A stretch of DNA of 64,000 nt from Chionis minor (Eukaryota > Chordata > Aves > Charadriiformes > Chionididae): NCBI GenBank assembly GCA_013398295.1, contig VZSF01008977.1, positions 1,069,475 to 1,133,474 on the forward strand. Reading direction: 5' to 3'. Positions 50,195 to 61,230 of the stretch are shown here, in pieces. Position numbers and translations under genes: made by a program. Position 1 is the stretch's first letter. The number at the start of each line of letters is the position of its first letter. Under the pieces are notes generated by a model. That model was given only the letters and a program-made list of their open reading frames with translations. It was not told where the DNA came from and searched no databases.

Positions 50195-50230
<36 letters not shown>
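50195..50230. repeat. (AC)18 dinucleotide microsatellite
   Basis: Eighteen uninterrupted AC units. This is the most common microsatellite class in vertebrates. The alternating purine-pyrimidine tract can adopt Z-DNA. It underlies the Cys-Val and Thr-His repeats in overlapping frames, which are not genes. Probably polymorphic. Confidence 0.98.
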
Positions 50231-50234
<4 letters not shown>

Positions 50235-51750
50235 GGCTTTCAAGTGCAGGGGACTTCCTTGCCCTTGTAGTACCTATAGGCCTGCTTCTACCTTGTCTCT
50301 CATGGATTTCATAGGGGGTATGTCCATCCTAATCAGATTTCCTTCAGCTGTAGTAATTAAAATGCATTGAAATGCAACCGAGGGAAAAAGACAGTGGACA
50401 GCATGGCATTCTGCTAAGTCCCCTTTTTTAATCTGAGTGCTTGTCTGTGACTGTAACTCTGGGCAATGCCTTCCTTTCACTCAGTCCCAGAGTTATCAAG
50501 TGAATGGGAAATTTAGGACTGTTTTACTAGAGGCAACATGAAGCCCACCAGCCTGTATGATACTGGTGTGACTAAACATGCAGGTGGCCACCGGGCAGGT
50601 GGTAAACCTAGGTAACCCACCCTAAAGCACTCTAGATGGTGTATCACTGGATTTACCTTTGAGCAGTCATAGCATACTTTAATGCAAGCAGTCAAACAGG
50701 CAGTTGCTATATAGAGACTGCTGTGCCTAGGGCTGCTTTGGGGTTTGACAGACACAACTCCACAGAACATCTAATCAAGTCTGTGATTTCTGAACAAAAG
50801 TCTCAGGGTGTCTCTGATGTCAAGTGTTTGTGGTGATTTGAGGCGCTGGGCTTCAGGAAGTTCACATAGATCAGGTGAAAGTTAGCTATAATCTTAGAAG
50901 AGGAGGGAGAAGACATAAGATTTGGCTAAGAAATGGTTGTCACTGCCAGTTCCCTACTCATCTTCTAGTCATATGAAATCTGTCCCCTAAAGGGTCACCT
51001 TTTGGGAGAAATGAAATGAACAGAAATCATGGTAATGGACACCTAAGGGACTGTCAGTAATGTTGGGTGCAGAAATGGGTTGAACAAGAACAAATTTTCA
51101 AAACCAAACCACAATGCATTAACCTCATCTCAATAAGGCAGTTGCGGAGTGGAGAAGCCAGAACTATTGGAGGTAAAAGAAAGGAGTCAGTGAGTAAAAT
51201 GGGATGCAAGTAAATCAGAGCTTTGGGAGGAAGATGTGTAACTTCACACATTCAGCTATCCTACAGCTGCTCAGTGAGGAAATGCATGTGAGCTGATGAG
51301 TCTTGTATCATGTCCATCCCCATTGTATTCAGGGTTGCAAGGACTAAGATAATGTGAAATTAGATGCCTTTTGCCTCTTCTTTTAAAGACACTCTGACAC
51401 TCTTCTGTCTGTGGTCAGAAAGGAGCAAATTCTATAGCATGATCATTTCTATGGTGGAAATAAACAGTCCTCTTACACAAAGAGGAAACCACCCTTTGCA
51501 CTAAGTTCAATGTCTTGAGAAGGATATCTGCAAGAGGGAAGACCCAGATCTAAATCTTTTTCTTCCCAATCTGATTACTCCAACCCTGGATCCTGAGCAA
51601 ATTCATCCATAAAAGAAAGACTAGAATGTGGAGGATCTCTTTTGATTTTTCAATTTATCAGTTGTTTACCTCAACTGAAACTGAAAATAGCTGTGGGGAT
51701 AATTTTAGATGTCTGAAGTTTCATATCTAGGGTTTTATGTAAACCAAGGA

Positions 51751-51765
51751 TTTTTTTTTTTTTTT
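51751..51765. repeat. Poly-T run of 15
   Basis: A pure T run. Read on the minus strand it could be an old poly-A tail, but no retrocopy is recognisable next to it. Confidence 0.9.
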
Positions 51766-52395
51766 GTAGCTAACATAAAAGAAAAATACATAAATTCTGT
51801 GTAGTGCTTGGATTCTCTAATGCTTTGCTGAAAAAAAGAATTAAGAAGTAAATAAATATTAGCATGTCCTATGGCAAAAGAGAATGGTGATGGCCACCTT
51901 AGAATTTTCTTCAATTTACTGTCTGTGCTTTATTGTATGATGCAGTGGTATAGAGTAGTGCTTTGTGCACTGCAATATTGTGATTTTACTTTGTCACCAC
52001 AGAGAAAGGCTTAGGCAAATACCCAATACAATATCTGATAGACTTTGCGTAGTTCAAAGACCACAGTTAGAATAACACATTGTGGAGATAACTGATATTC
52101 AATGTAATTATATGATATATTCTCTTGAACCATCATAATTAAGGTACAATATATAACAGTGGAAAAAGTTGACTAGAGATTATGTGAAGTGGGCAATTTG
52201 GCTGTATGAAAGGCTGCTCCAATGTTAAAAATAGCAAGTTACTATTAGAAGCAGAGAGAAGACAGCTAAACAAGATGAACCCAATTACATGAACAAGGAA
52301 CACAATATAATATTGAAATTACAAATTAATGGTAGCCTTAGAGGAAAAAGAATACCTGTTAACAGGTGAAAAAAGGAGCTAAAATCTGTGACGTT

Positions 52396-52411
52396 AAAAA
52401 AAAAAAAAAAA
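52396..52411. repeat. Poly-A run of 16
   Basis: A pure A run without target-site duplication or gene-like sequence upstream that would show a retrocopy. Confidence 0.9.
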
Positions 52412-55400
52412 GCCAAACCATTATACAGTCTTACTTACAAAGCCATCCACAGGTCTACTGCTGTGTGATAGGGCAGGAGACTCAACCTCCACCTGTGTGG
52501 GGGACCCCAGAGACACACACTCCATAGGGACAGTTTGAGTAGTGTCAGCAATACTTAAGCGCGCAGTGAACAGGCTCTGTCTTGATGAGGAACATTGACT
52601 ACAATTTTCAGCCTAATAGATCACAACAGATTCCAGGGCAGCAAAGGAGGGACAGAGGGAGAACAGCAGGGATGTGTAATGCAGCTGCTGGGAGTATAGA
52701 AAGAAGACATAACTGGCAGCTGCTTAAATATATTTTGCCAGTTTTCACCTCAAAACCTGTAACTTCTGTCTTTTTTAGATGATTGTTAAGGGGCTGAGGG
52801 GCCTGAAGGTATTTTGATGAAGAATTAGAAGGCAGGAGAGGATCAGAGGGGAGCAAAGGCAGTTAGCACATAGAAAGTTGACTGCTGTGGCATGTGTTAG
52901 TGTTGTTCCAGAGAGGTTGTGCTGGCTGGGATGTGAGAGGTCTTGCCAAGCAGTGGGGCTCAAGCGGACTCTGTAGGTACCCATGGGGAAGAAGGAGGGG
53001 AGACGGGACATATGGGAAACATTAAGGCAGAGATGGTTTCCTGAGTACCCAGGAAAGAGAGAAAGGCAAGTTTGATGTGGGACTCTTGGTCTTTCCATAG
53101 TGGGATGCAGCTCCTGCTCTTCTGAAGGATACTGTAGCTTGTTTAGTCTCCCTTGTTTGAACTTGTGCCATTGTAGGTTAAAAGTGCCAAGGTCTTTCTT
53201 TTAAGGATCTGACTTGGGGGAAGAAAACGGTTATCAAAATGTCTGCATTTTCTGTGACAATCTAGTTCCTCTTAAGATCTACTAGTCACTGGGTTTGTGT
53301 GCTGGGATTGCTGCTCATAACACAGAATTGGTGGGACCACCTCTCATTTATAACATGACTGTAAAAAGAAGAAAAAAAGTTCAATTGATCAAGGGAAATG
53401 CAGAAAAAAAATCCCACACTCACAGTTTTATATTCTATCTGCGATCTCCCCATTACTTAGTTTCCTACTCATCTTTTTCATCGACTCTGCTCATGGGGCA
53501 GGAACTGTGTACTTAGCCTGGTTTCCTAAGGAAATGAGATCTCTTTGTGTGGATACAACTGTCCCCCTATTAATTTTTAGAACGGATGGTGAATATTAGC
53601 TGAATATAATAACAGGGTGTAATCTAATTTTCTACAATTTTAATGAAATTTAATATCTGGAGAGAGACCTTCCTATTATCCTAGCTGAAGAGAGTAAACT
53701 CTCCCTTTATTAGATAATTTGTATTTGCATGCTTGCATTTCTTTTTAGAAAGGAGGCAGAAGAAAAGGCCGAACACTTCTTACTTGAATAGGAGAAGAGT
53801 GCAAAGCATTATAAAGGAAAATTTCGGAAATTGCTTTGTTTTTTAAAGGAACTAGCTGTCATTCACAAGGACAGCACGTTTTCCCCAGAAAGCCTAGAAA
53901 AATGACAGCATCATATACAAGGCAGCTGTATCACGAAATGAGAGAACTGATTAGGGCCAGATTTTTCAGACTGTCTGAGCACTGATGCTAGTGCCTAGCC
54001 TGAACGGGATCACACTGTCGTGTCTGCACGTTAGAGTAAATAAAAGCAAAGAAAGAGATTGGGGTGCTGAGAGACAATTAGAGTAATAGAACAGGAATTT
54101 CTAAGGATGTAAACAGCTTAGCAGAACATACTAAAGCACCTTACGTTCAAGCACAAGTTATCCTCACAATTTGTTCAGGGTAGCCAGACGTATGTGCATG
54201 ATGTGGAGATGCAAACTGGAAGAACTGCATGTTGTGAAAGTAAAACAGAAGGTGTTTTAAATCCCTAAACGTCACAGAAAAAAAAAGAAAGATGCATAAT
54301 ACACTGGCAGCATGTCATCCCTCAAAGAGTCGTGTGCTTGCCTAGAGAAGCGTGGGATTGCACTGTGTGGAGCATGCACCTGGGCAGCAAGATACTCTGA
54401 TAGGTGTCAACAAAGACATTAGTGAATTGTTGGATCATGACTCTGTGAAGGGGTTTCTAGAATCTGTCAGAAGAATGCAGTGCCAACAAGCCAGCAATGC
54501 CTGGCAGCACTGTTTAGGAGTGTTATCACAAGGTGGTGAAGCTTAGTTGTGCAGTGTTTCAGGGTATGGAGTGATGCTTAGCTGTGTTGCACTCAGATTG
54601 AGGTGTTGAAGGAATCCAAAGTAATGGGGTACATTCTCTGTTTTATACATTTTTTTTGTATTTTCACTTGCTAAACATCTCTGGGACTTCTGCTAAATGT
54701 GAGAAACTGGGCCAAACTATGAAGACCTTCATTCACTGTTGTATGAGCATCAGAGCAAATGAGCCCTACCCTGTAAACTGTGAGCAAGAGGAGGACTGCA
54801 ACTCATCATGGCAGCAACAGACGGTCCTAAATGAAAGACTATCCTACCTCAGGACTAAAGGCAACTGGCCTCTACCTCCTGCCTTATGACTGTCTCTGTC
54901 ACGACCTTGTTCATGCTGATGATTAGAGAAAAAAAGAGCTAGAGCGGGTAACAGCAATCCTCCTGTATGCAAAGAGTGACAACCAGTGCTTTGCCTTTGG
55001 AAAGCTGACATGGTTGAGTTTTCAGGCACCTGGCTCAGTGCATCTCTATCACAACACTCCCACTACATCTTGTTGTCATTCTCAGTTAAGAGCCAACAAT
55101 GCATACCTCATGCATGATTATTTGTCACATCAGAAGAATTTACCTCTCCAAATTTAGCCCCATCGTCGTTCATAGCCTCTCTAAGGACAGCCGGCCTCCC
55201 ACCTAGACTGCCTCAAGCTGACAGGAGTGTCCTCAGTTGCTCACCCATCAGATAAATTTGGCAAATTAGACAGCAGGCTTTTGGGTGGCAGGTCTGCAGG
55301 CAGAATCAACTGGATGGGAAGAAAACTAGTTAGTAGTTAAATAGCGTATGCTGCTGCTTTGGGGCTTGACTTATTGGTATCTGCTCAGAACCACTTAATA

Positions 55401-55950
55401 ATCACACCTCCTGGTGAGGAGAAGAAATCCTTTCTCCTTTGTTACTTAGGAACTACTGATGGCTACTCTTCCTCTCGCATGAAATGCCTCCAGCGATACC
55501 ACTGAGGGGAAAAGTGACCTGTGGTGTTTGCTGCTACAGACCTGTTTTTCGCTGTACCCTGGGCTGAGTTGCATGGTTGTACCAGAGTAAGCTGGGATAT
55601 ATACACCCAGCTGGTATCCCATTTTTTTAAAAAAGCAGGTTTAATAGGTGAGTGTGTGAAAGCTAGTATATTTAGATTGCAAGAGAAAATATTAATTCAG
55701 TTGGGGAAAACAGTGAATATGTCAAGAATTATAAACTGGGCAAAGAACTAACCAAAGGAAGAACTGGTTTTGAGGGTTGCTTTATAATCACGTTCATTTC
55801 GTGTTGAAAGGTGGGATTAACAATGGCTGTTTCACAGTATTGCAAGGCAATGAGCTCAGAGCCTGACCATCTTTACTATCATGAATTTGTTTAATTATAT
55901 AGTCTTCTTCACAACTAGTCCATAAGGGACTTAGACAATAATTTTGCTAG

Positions 55951-56100
55951 AACACTGCTGTAGTCGCCCCTCCCCAGTTTTCTCGCACCTAAACAATGCC
56001 AATGCTATACATATTTCTTCAAGGGAAACTTTTTTTGACTTTTTTTTTTTTTTCCCCCATTACTCTCTTCTGGACTCTCTCCAGTGGGTTCTTACCCACC
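55951..56100 (-). mobile_element. Old CR1 LINE fragment
   Basis: The plus strand reads aacactgctgtagtcgcccc, then cctaaacaatgccaatgct, then atttcttcaaggg. After a T-rich expansion (about 56035-56053) it reads ttctggactctctccag. This parallels the ORF2 segment of bird CR1 in which 'gtgatcgcccctc', 'ctaaacaatcc', 'tttcttca' and 'ctctggac..gctccaa' follow in the same order. The T run is an insertion relative to the family. The fragment is diverged and minus-strand. Confidence 0.55.
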
Positions 56101-57260
56101 AGTTATTTCACGTTGAGCAGTGTGTAAGGACTGTCACCTCTGCCATGGAAGTTACAGTCCTGTTTATACATTTCGCTACCATGTCTGATGTTGCTGACTC
56201 CTACCTGTCATGAGCCTTTGACCTCTCCATGCACTTTGTATGATGTGGTTTGACGTGATCATAGTAAACTGGCAATCTAACACAAGCCACAGGGTTATCA
56301 GCACAGGGGCTTCATATAATATATGTAGATCAAAATACTGGAAAATTTTTCAAAATATCTGCTAGACCATTTAAGGAAAAGCTCAATTAGCAATGGATCC
56401 TTTAAGCAGGGAGGCAGAGCAGAACTGAGAAGAAAACACCTTACCTCATTTACATTGCAGAAGAAAGGCAATGGCAACGTTTTCTTTCACTTGATAATGC
56501 AGAGGTGGAGAAAAAAAGTAGAGTGAAAAATCCCTGAAGAAGCTTAGGAGTATTTGCCACATTTTCTTTTTTTATATCACTTCACTTTAATATTAATATA
56601 CTGTACTTCTTTGGATTAAAGAAACAGAAAGAAAAAGGGGATTTGCAAAACCCCTTTGCTTTGAACCTCCTGTTGAAGCAAAAGGAAACTGGAATAACTT
56701 TCATGCATATATTGTGTCCCTATATCAAGGTCCTGGTTGAGTAAAGGGATACCTACATGTTGGGAGCTGCCTTAACAATTGATTTTCTGATCTAATGGTT
56801 GAATAAATATCCCAGAGGTGGTTGTCCAAAGTACTATTCTTGCTCAGAGTTCTTAATTTTTTAAGTTGAGTATCAGAAAACATCCAGCAGACAGTCAAAG
56901 AATGGTTCAAACAATGCAGTGATCAATCTTGTTTCATTCAAATCTCATCTACATAAAGAACAATAATAAGCCATGAACCAGAAATAGGGGTACCAGTTCC
57001 CGAAGTTACAATACTGATGTGTACAGCATAGGTAATGAGGGCAGCCTGGGAAAGGTTTAGATCAGCTTGGTGATAATATTGCCTCATACCTGATTATATT
57101 AATACCATGGCTTCCCAGAACAAAAATATGGATTGGTGTTGGCTAATGTAAAGAAAGGAAGGACTGACATAAACTTGGTGGAGCAGCACATGAAGGATCA
57201 CATGGCTAGTTCCTGCCATAGTCCTCTTTCAAAGGGCATAAATCTGGAATAAGGATCGAC
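56101..57260. other. Non-coding sequence, nothing recognised
   Basis: AT-rich single-copy sequence with no gene or transposon signature. Confidence 0.55.
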
Positions 57261-57294
57261 AGGAAGGAAAGAAGGAAAGAAGGAAGGAAAGGAA
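57261..57294. repeat. GGAA/GAAA-type purine microsatellite
   Basis: An impure array of AGGA, AAGG and AAAG units, purine-only on the plus strand. It contains about seven GGAA cores, the minimal site for ETS-family factors. It may simply be a polymorphic tetranucleotide repeat. Confidence 0.85.
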
Positions 57295-57731
57295 TCCGGT
57301 GTATTGCTCACCGTCAGGCCAATGCAGAGCTTTTCTAGGAGATGTCCTTGGATGAAGGATTTTCTTTGCTCAAAGAACATCCTTGTCTTTAGTGTAGCCA
57401 ACCCATATCAAGAAATCAGCATCTAGTAAGAAACAATAACTGAGTTAGCATTCAGTTTTGCCTGTGATCTCCAAAAATAATGTGATTAGGCTATTACAAC
57501 AGCTGTAATGGTGAATTTAAGGCTGATACAGAACAGAATATTTTCTACTCTGACACTATGGTTGTATTGTTGGAAAGATTCTAATGTACATCAGTTGTCA
57601 CAACTGTGTGCTATGGTTTGGGCCAGATTGGCCAATGAAAACAAATGACAGATGCTCTCCCCCACCTCTCTTCTCAAAGAGAGGCAAGAGAGAGAGAAAG
57701 AGACTTAGGAGTTTAGAAGAAACCAAACTAC

Positions 57732-57737
57732 TTTAAT
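57732..57737 (-). promoter_or_regulatory. Polyadenylation signal of the solo LTR
   Basis: ATTAAA on the minus strand, about 245 bases downstream of the LTR TATA box and followed by CT-rich sequence. It fits the position of the R region signal. Confidence 0.45.
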
Positions 57738-57980
57738 GAAATATTAATAATAAAATAATACAAAGAAAATTATGAAACATATAAAAAACCATATCAATCT
57801 CCCAGGATGATGATCACATCACCAGTAGGCACTGGGGAAGTCCCATAGTGGACTCAGCAATGCATGGGAACTGGATTCCAGGTCTGGATTCAGGAACTGG
57901 ATCAAGGGCAGATGAACAGGCAGAGTGCTCCTCAAACAGCAGCCATTGAAGAAAGAGGACTGACGATTTGATCCCTCAGT

Positions 57981-57987
57981 TTTTATA
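57981..57987 (-). promoter_or_regulatory. TATA box of the solo LTR
   Basis: The minus strand reads CAGTATAAAAACTGAG, a good TATA box roughly 290 bases inside the LTR start. If still active it would drive transcription leftwards. Confidence 0.6.
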
Positions 57988-59744
57988 CTGAGCATGAGGC
58001 AAATGGGATGGAATACCCTGTTGGTCAGTTTTGAGTCACCTGTCCTGTTCACTCCTCCCCACTGGTGTGAACCCTCCAAGCTTTTCTATTTCTGAGCCTC
58101 CTATAACAATAAGAAAGAGCCTTTCTGCATACCATTCCTTGGCATCAACTATAAATATTGGTCTTATGCCTCCACAATATGCCATTAATTTCAGCAGTTA
58201 GAAGAGGCGTAGCTAAAAAGTAAAGTTACTGAACAGAAAATTGGTCCTGTTCTACCTCAAACCAGGACACAGTGAGATCCTTTTCACTGTGGAGATAATT
58301 TCCTACTCCATTGCTTTTATACAGCACTCTTTTGCAATAAGGGTGAAGTTCCTATTATGAGAAAAATATTGAGAATAGCTAATTATCCTGGTCTAGCCAG
58401 CCTGCAGGTGTTTTACATTGATTTCTAGAGTCCAACTAGCATTTTAAAAATTTATGCATGTCTTCTATTTTTTTTCTTCCAGCAGATGTTTTTAAAGTCA
58501 ACCTTTCCTTTTGTGGCAGAGAGCACAGCTGTTTCTATAGGGTTTTAGTCTGATCTCATCTCTCCTCCTGTTTTTGGCTTTCCTGATGCTCACCCCACAT
58601 TGGCCACTGACCCAATAAATGTGGAGCCAGTATGATCCTTTTACGAAACTGTCTGATGATAAGTTCCACACGCAGAGAATTTCCTCATAATATCAAAATA
58701 AAAGGCCAAGGCAATTCCTGTGTCAAAGACTACTGACCTTCTGCTGTGGCTGCCCTACCAAAAATCATCCATCCACTGTTTTTACTGTGGTCTCTCTTCT
58801 TCTTTGTCCCTCATGTTCTACACCTTCCTTCTCACAGCCTTTTTCTGTTTCACTGGCACCATGAATTCTGCTGTACAATCAGTTAAGGATGTGGTTTATT
58901 TCACATGTGTAAATAATTTTTTCTATGTCAGCCTTCATTTTATAACCACATCATCACGTTATCCAACATTCATTTTCATGTGCCAACGTCATTCTACTCT
59001 AGTTGAACATCAGCAGATGACAACATGTGCCTACTGAAAATGTTTGGTATAGTAAAATTTTTGAACATTCCCATGCATAGTCCAAATATAAATTGTTGTA
59101 CAAGTGAACTTTTGAAATTATATTGGCCAAGCACTGCATTTTCTTGGTATCTTTTTAAAAAAATAAGATTTTTTGCTGAGTTTTAACAGGAATTTATTGA
59201 AGACTCAATTTCAGTACTCTCTCACCAAAAAAAGGAGCATAAGCTGTAAGGTGACATTGTTTGAATCAAGTATTATAACTAAGATTAAAAAAAAAAAGTC
59301 ATTCAATGAGTTCTCTCTGGAAAACACACTGTTGAGCCATTGGACAGCTATTGCTCAGTGCTCATATAAAAAGTTTTAGAGGCTTAAATGGCTTTGTTAC
59401 CATCTTGGGCCTTAATTCTTTCTCATGCCTCTTTGTGCCATGCACTTGAAACAATAACAAAACAATTATAAAATCAAATGCAGGCATTTCTGCCTGTGAT
59501 AAAACAGGTTGGTTGGCAACACTGGAAAGCAAAGCTGGAGAGTGAAATAGTTGCAATATCTCAGGCCTCAACTATTTTCTTAAGATTGTGCAATAAGAAA
59601 ATCAAAGAGATAATTTGAACTGTCTTAGGATAGAGCCTGAAAAGAGATATTAGCAAGTTTGCCATAGCTTGTCATCAATCTAGAAAGTACAGTGAGAATT
59701 TTTTCATGCTATCAAAAGAGTGATTACCAACTATTTCATCCCTG

Positions 59745-60010
59745 GGTTTATTGCTTCTCAATTAATAAAGGGATGACATCAGTAGCACCAAATGACAGTT
59801 TACAGCTGCTGCATAAATCCTGAATTAATGGAAACCCTGATAAAGCAGGAGGCTGTGACCTTGTGACAAATTTCCCTCATCAATAACTCTGTTTCTGCTA
59901 AGGCAACCAGCTGTGACTTTTTGGCTGCAGCAGATAGACTTGCCATGTCATAGTTTCTGATAGCTGCCTGGGAGAGGAGGAAAACTGTCCGTTCCCGCTG
60001 TGCACAGCAG
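59745..60010. promoter_or_regulatory. Candidate conserved non-coding element
   Basis: A compact patch of non-repetitive sequence with dense motif content. It has ctcaattaataaa (about 59757), gaattaatgg (about 59822), a nuclear-receptor-like tgaccttgtgac (59856-59867), an RFX half-site tgctaaggcaacc (about 59897), the E-box cagctg and tgatagctgcc. Its even base composition differs from the AT-rich flanks. Conservation cannot be tested from one sequence. Confidence 0.25.
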
Positions 60011-60264
60011 ACAGGACAAAAAGTGAAGTGCTTAGATTTTCTTCAGTATTACTTAGGATTGTTTACAGTAGGCATTAAGAAAATGTTTCAAATGATAATG
60101 CCCATGCAGGAGAGGAATATTTTGTATTGGAAGGAGAGAAGTGGTGTTTCTATTACTGGGAGTAAGAGAAACATCTTTCAGGAATGACCTCATTCTACCT
60201 GATTCTTCCTCGGGTCAAGGGTCAGTCATAGATTATCAAGATGCCAGTCCTTTTTTTTCTTTCC

Positions 60265-60282
60265 TTTTTTTTTTTTTTTTTT
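60265..60282. repeat. Poly-T run of 18
   Basis: A pure T run preceded by a T-rich, C-interrupted stretch from 60251. On the minus strand it could be an A tail, but no retroposon is visible on the expected (right-hand) side. Confidence 0.9.
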
Positions 60283-60782
60283 AAATTTTATAAGCAATGT
60301 CCAACTACAGGTGTTTGCATCATGGGGATTTGCAGTTGCATCTGCGTCATTGGACACAAGTTCCCTAATGATTACCCATGTAGAAATTCATGTAAGAGTA
60401 CAATAGACTTTCAGACTGTCATGACTTATTGAATTATAAATAGATTTTTTAAAAGTCCAGCTACTTACTGTATGATATTTAAGGACTCACAAATCATTTT
60501 ATTCAATATGCAACTTTAAAGATAAATATCCTTTCATCACTTATCTGCTTTTTGCCTCCATGAGTCTTTTCATTGCTTGCATGACTCATGGTCATCCTAT
60601 AGCATCGTGGTTGTCCAATACAAATTCCAAAATATAATGCATTGTAAAGGAATCATCCTTAGGCATATGCAACAGAAAGTGAGATTCCAGAGGCCTTTCA
60701 TTCTGTAGTATAGACATGATGGATTCAGTTCTTATGTCTCATTAGATATTACAGTGACCCAGATATTTGTTTTTATGTATAA

Positions 60783-61230
60783 AATCATAGAATCATTTAG
60801 GTTGGAAAAGACCCTTAAGATCATCAAGTCCAACTGTTAACACTACCACCAAGTCCAGCACTAAACCATGTCCCTAAGTGCCATGCCTACCCATCTTTTA
60901 AATACCTACGGGGATGGTGACTCAACTACTTCCCTGGGCAATATATTCCAATGCTTGACAACCCTTTCAGTGAAGAAATCTTTCCTAATATCCAACCTAA
61001 ACCTCCTCTGGTGCAACTTGAGGCTATTTGGTCTTGTGCTGTCACTTGTTACTTGGGAGAAGAGACTGACACCCACTGCTTGACAACCTCCTTTCAGGTA
61101 GTTGTAGAGAGGGATAAGGTCTCCCCTCAGACTCCTTCTCTCCAGGCAAAACAACCCAAGTTCCCTCAGTCACTCCTCCTAAGACTTGCACTCTAGACCC
61201 TTCACCAGCTTCATTGCTCTTCTTTGGATG
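60783..61230 (-). mobile_element. CR1 LINE, 5'-truncated 3' end
   Basis: Minus-strand CR1 tail. The plus strand starts atcatagaatcatttagg, then ccttaagatcatcaagtcc, and continues collinearly with CR1 ORF2 for about 450 bp to cattgctcttctttgga. The 3' region differs from the copies at 6095 and 9478 (cactaccaccaagtcc, ctaaaccatgtccctaa), so it is a different subfamily. Terminal octamer-type repeats are present at the 60784 end. Confidence 0.95.
60861..61154 (-). pseudogene. CR1 ORF2 C-terminal remnant with one in-frame stop
   Basis: The minus strand keeps the CR1 ORF2 frame from 61154 down. Recognisable motifs are [18 protein letters not shown] and [15 protein letters not shown]. An amber codon at 60906-60908 interrupts the frame 15 codons before the family's natural stop at 60861-60863, and the reading stays in phase between the two. 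This is the post-reverse-transcriptase tail only. The upstream endonuclease and reverse transcriptase are missing, so it is a dead fragment. Confidence 0.85.

Larger units (their letters stand above)
50231..55950. other. Non-coding sequence, nothing recognised
   Basis: No gene is recognised over 5.7 kb. Homopolymer runs of T (51751-51765) and A (52396-52411) are present with no retroposon body beside them. A GGTGGCCACC palindrome flanked by two CAGGTG E-boxes lies at 50581-50602. Frames at 52608-53098 and 54656-54889 match no family. Confidence 0.55.
57609..58269 (-). mobile_element. Solo LTR of an avian endogenous retrovirus (ERVL-like)
   Basis: Read on the minus strand the element starts TGTCCTGGTTTGAGG and ends CCATAGCA, giving the TG...CA ends of a retroviral long terminal repeat about 661 bp long. 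It has a TATA box (57981-57987) and further downstream an ATTAAA signal (57732-57737), in the U3-R-U5 order expected. The flanking five bases are ctgtg and cagtg, a target duplication with one mismatch, and five bases is usual for ERVL. The sequence resembles a widespread avian LTR family that I recall only in outline. No gag, pol or env sequence adjoins, so it is a solo LTR left by recombination between two LTRs. The exact family is not certain. Confidence 0.8.
58270..60782. other. Non-coding sequence with a possible conserved element
   Basis: No gene recognised. The plus-strand frame at 58720-59037 is rich in Phe, Ser and Leu and matches no family. A T run of 18 lies at 60265-60282. The patch at 59745-60010 reads like conserved non-coding DNA and is listed separately. 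Confidence 0.5.

Noticed and set aside
50155..50370. Frames with Thr-His or Cys-Val repeats
   Set aside because: These are translations of the (AC)18 microsatellite.
51751..52411. Poly-T and poly-A runs 630 bp apart as ends of a retrocopy
   Set aside because: The sequence between shows no recognisable coding or small-RNA ancestry, and no target-site duplication was seen.
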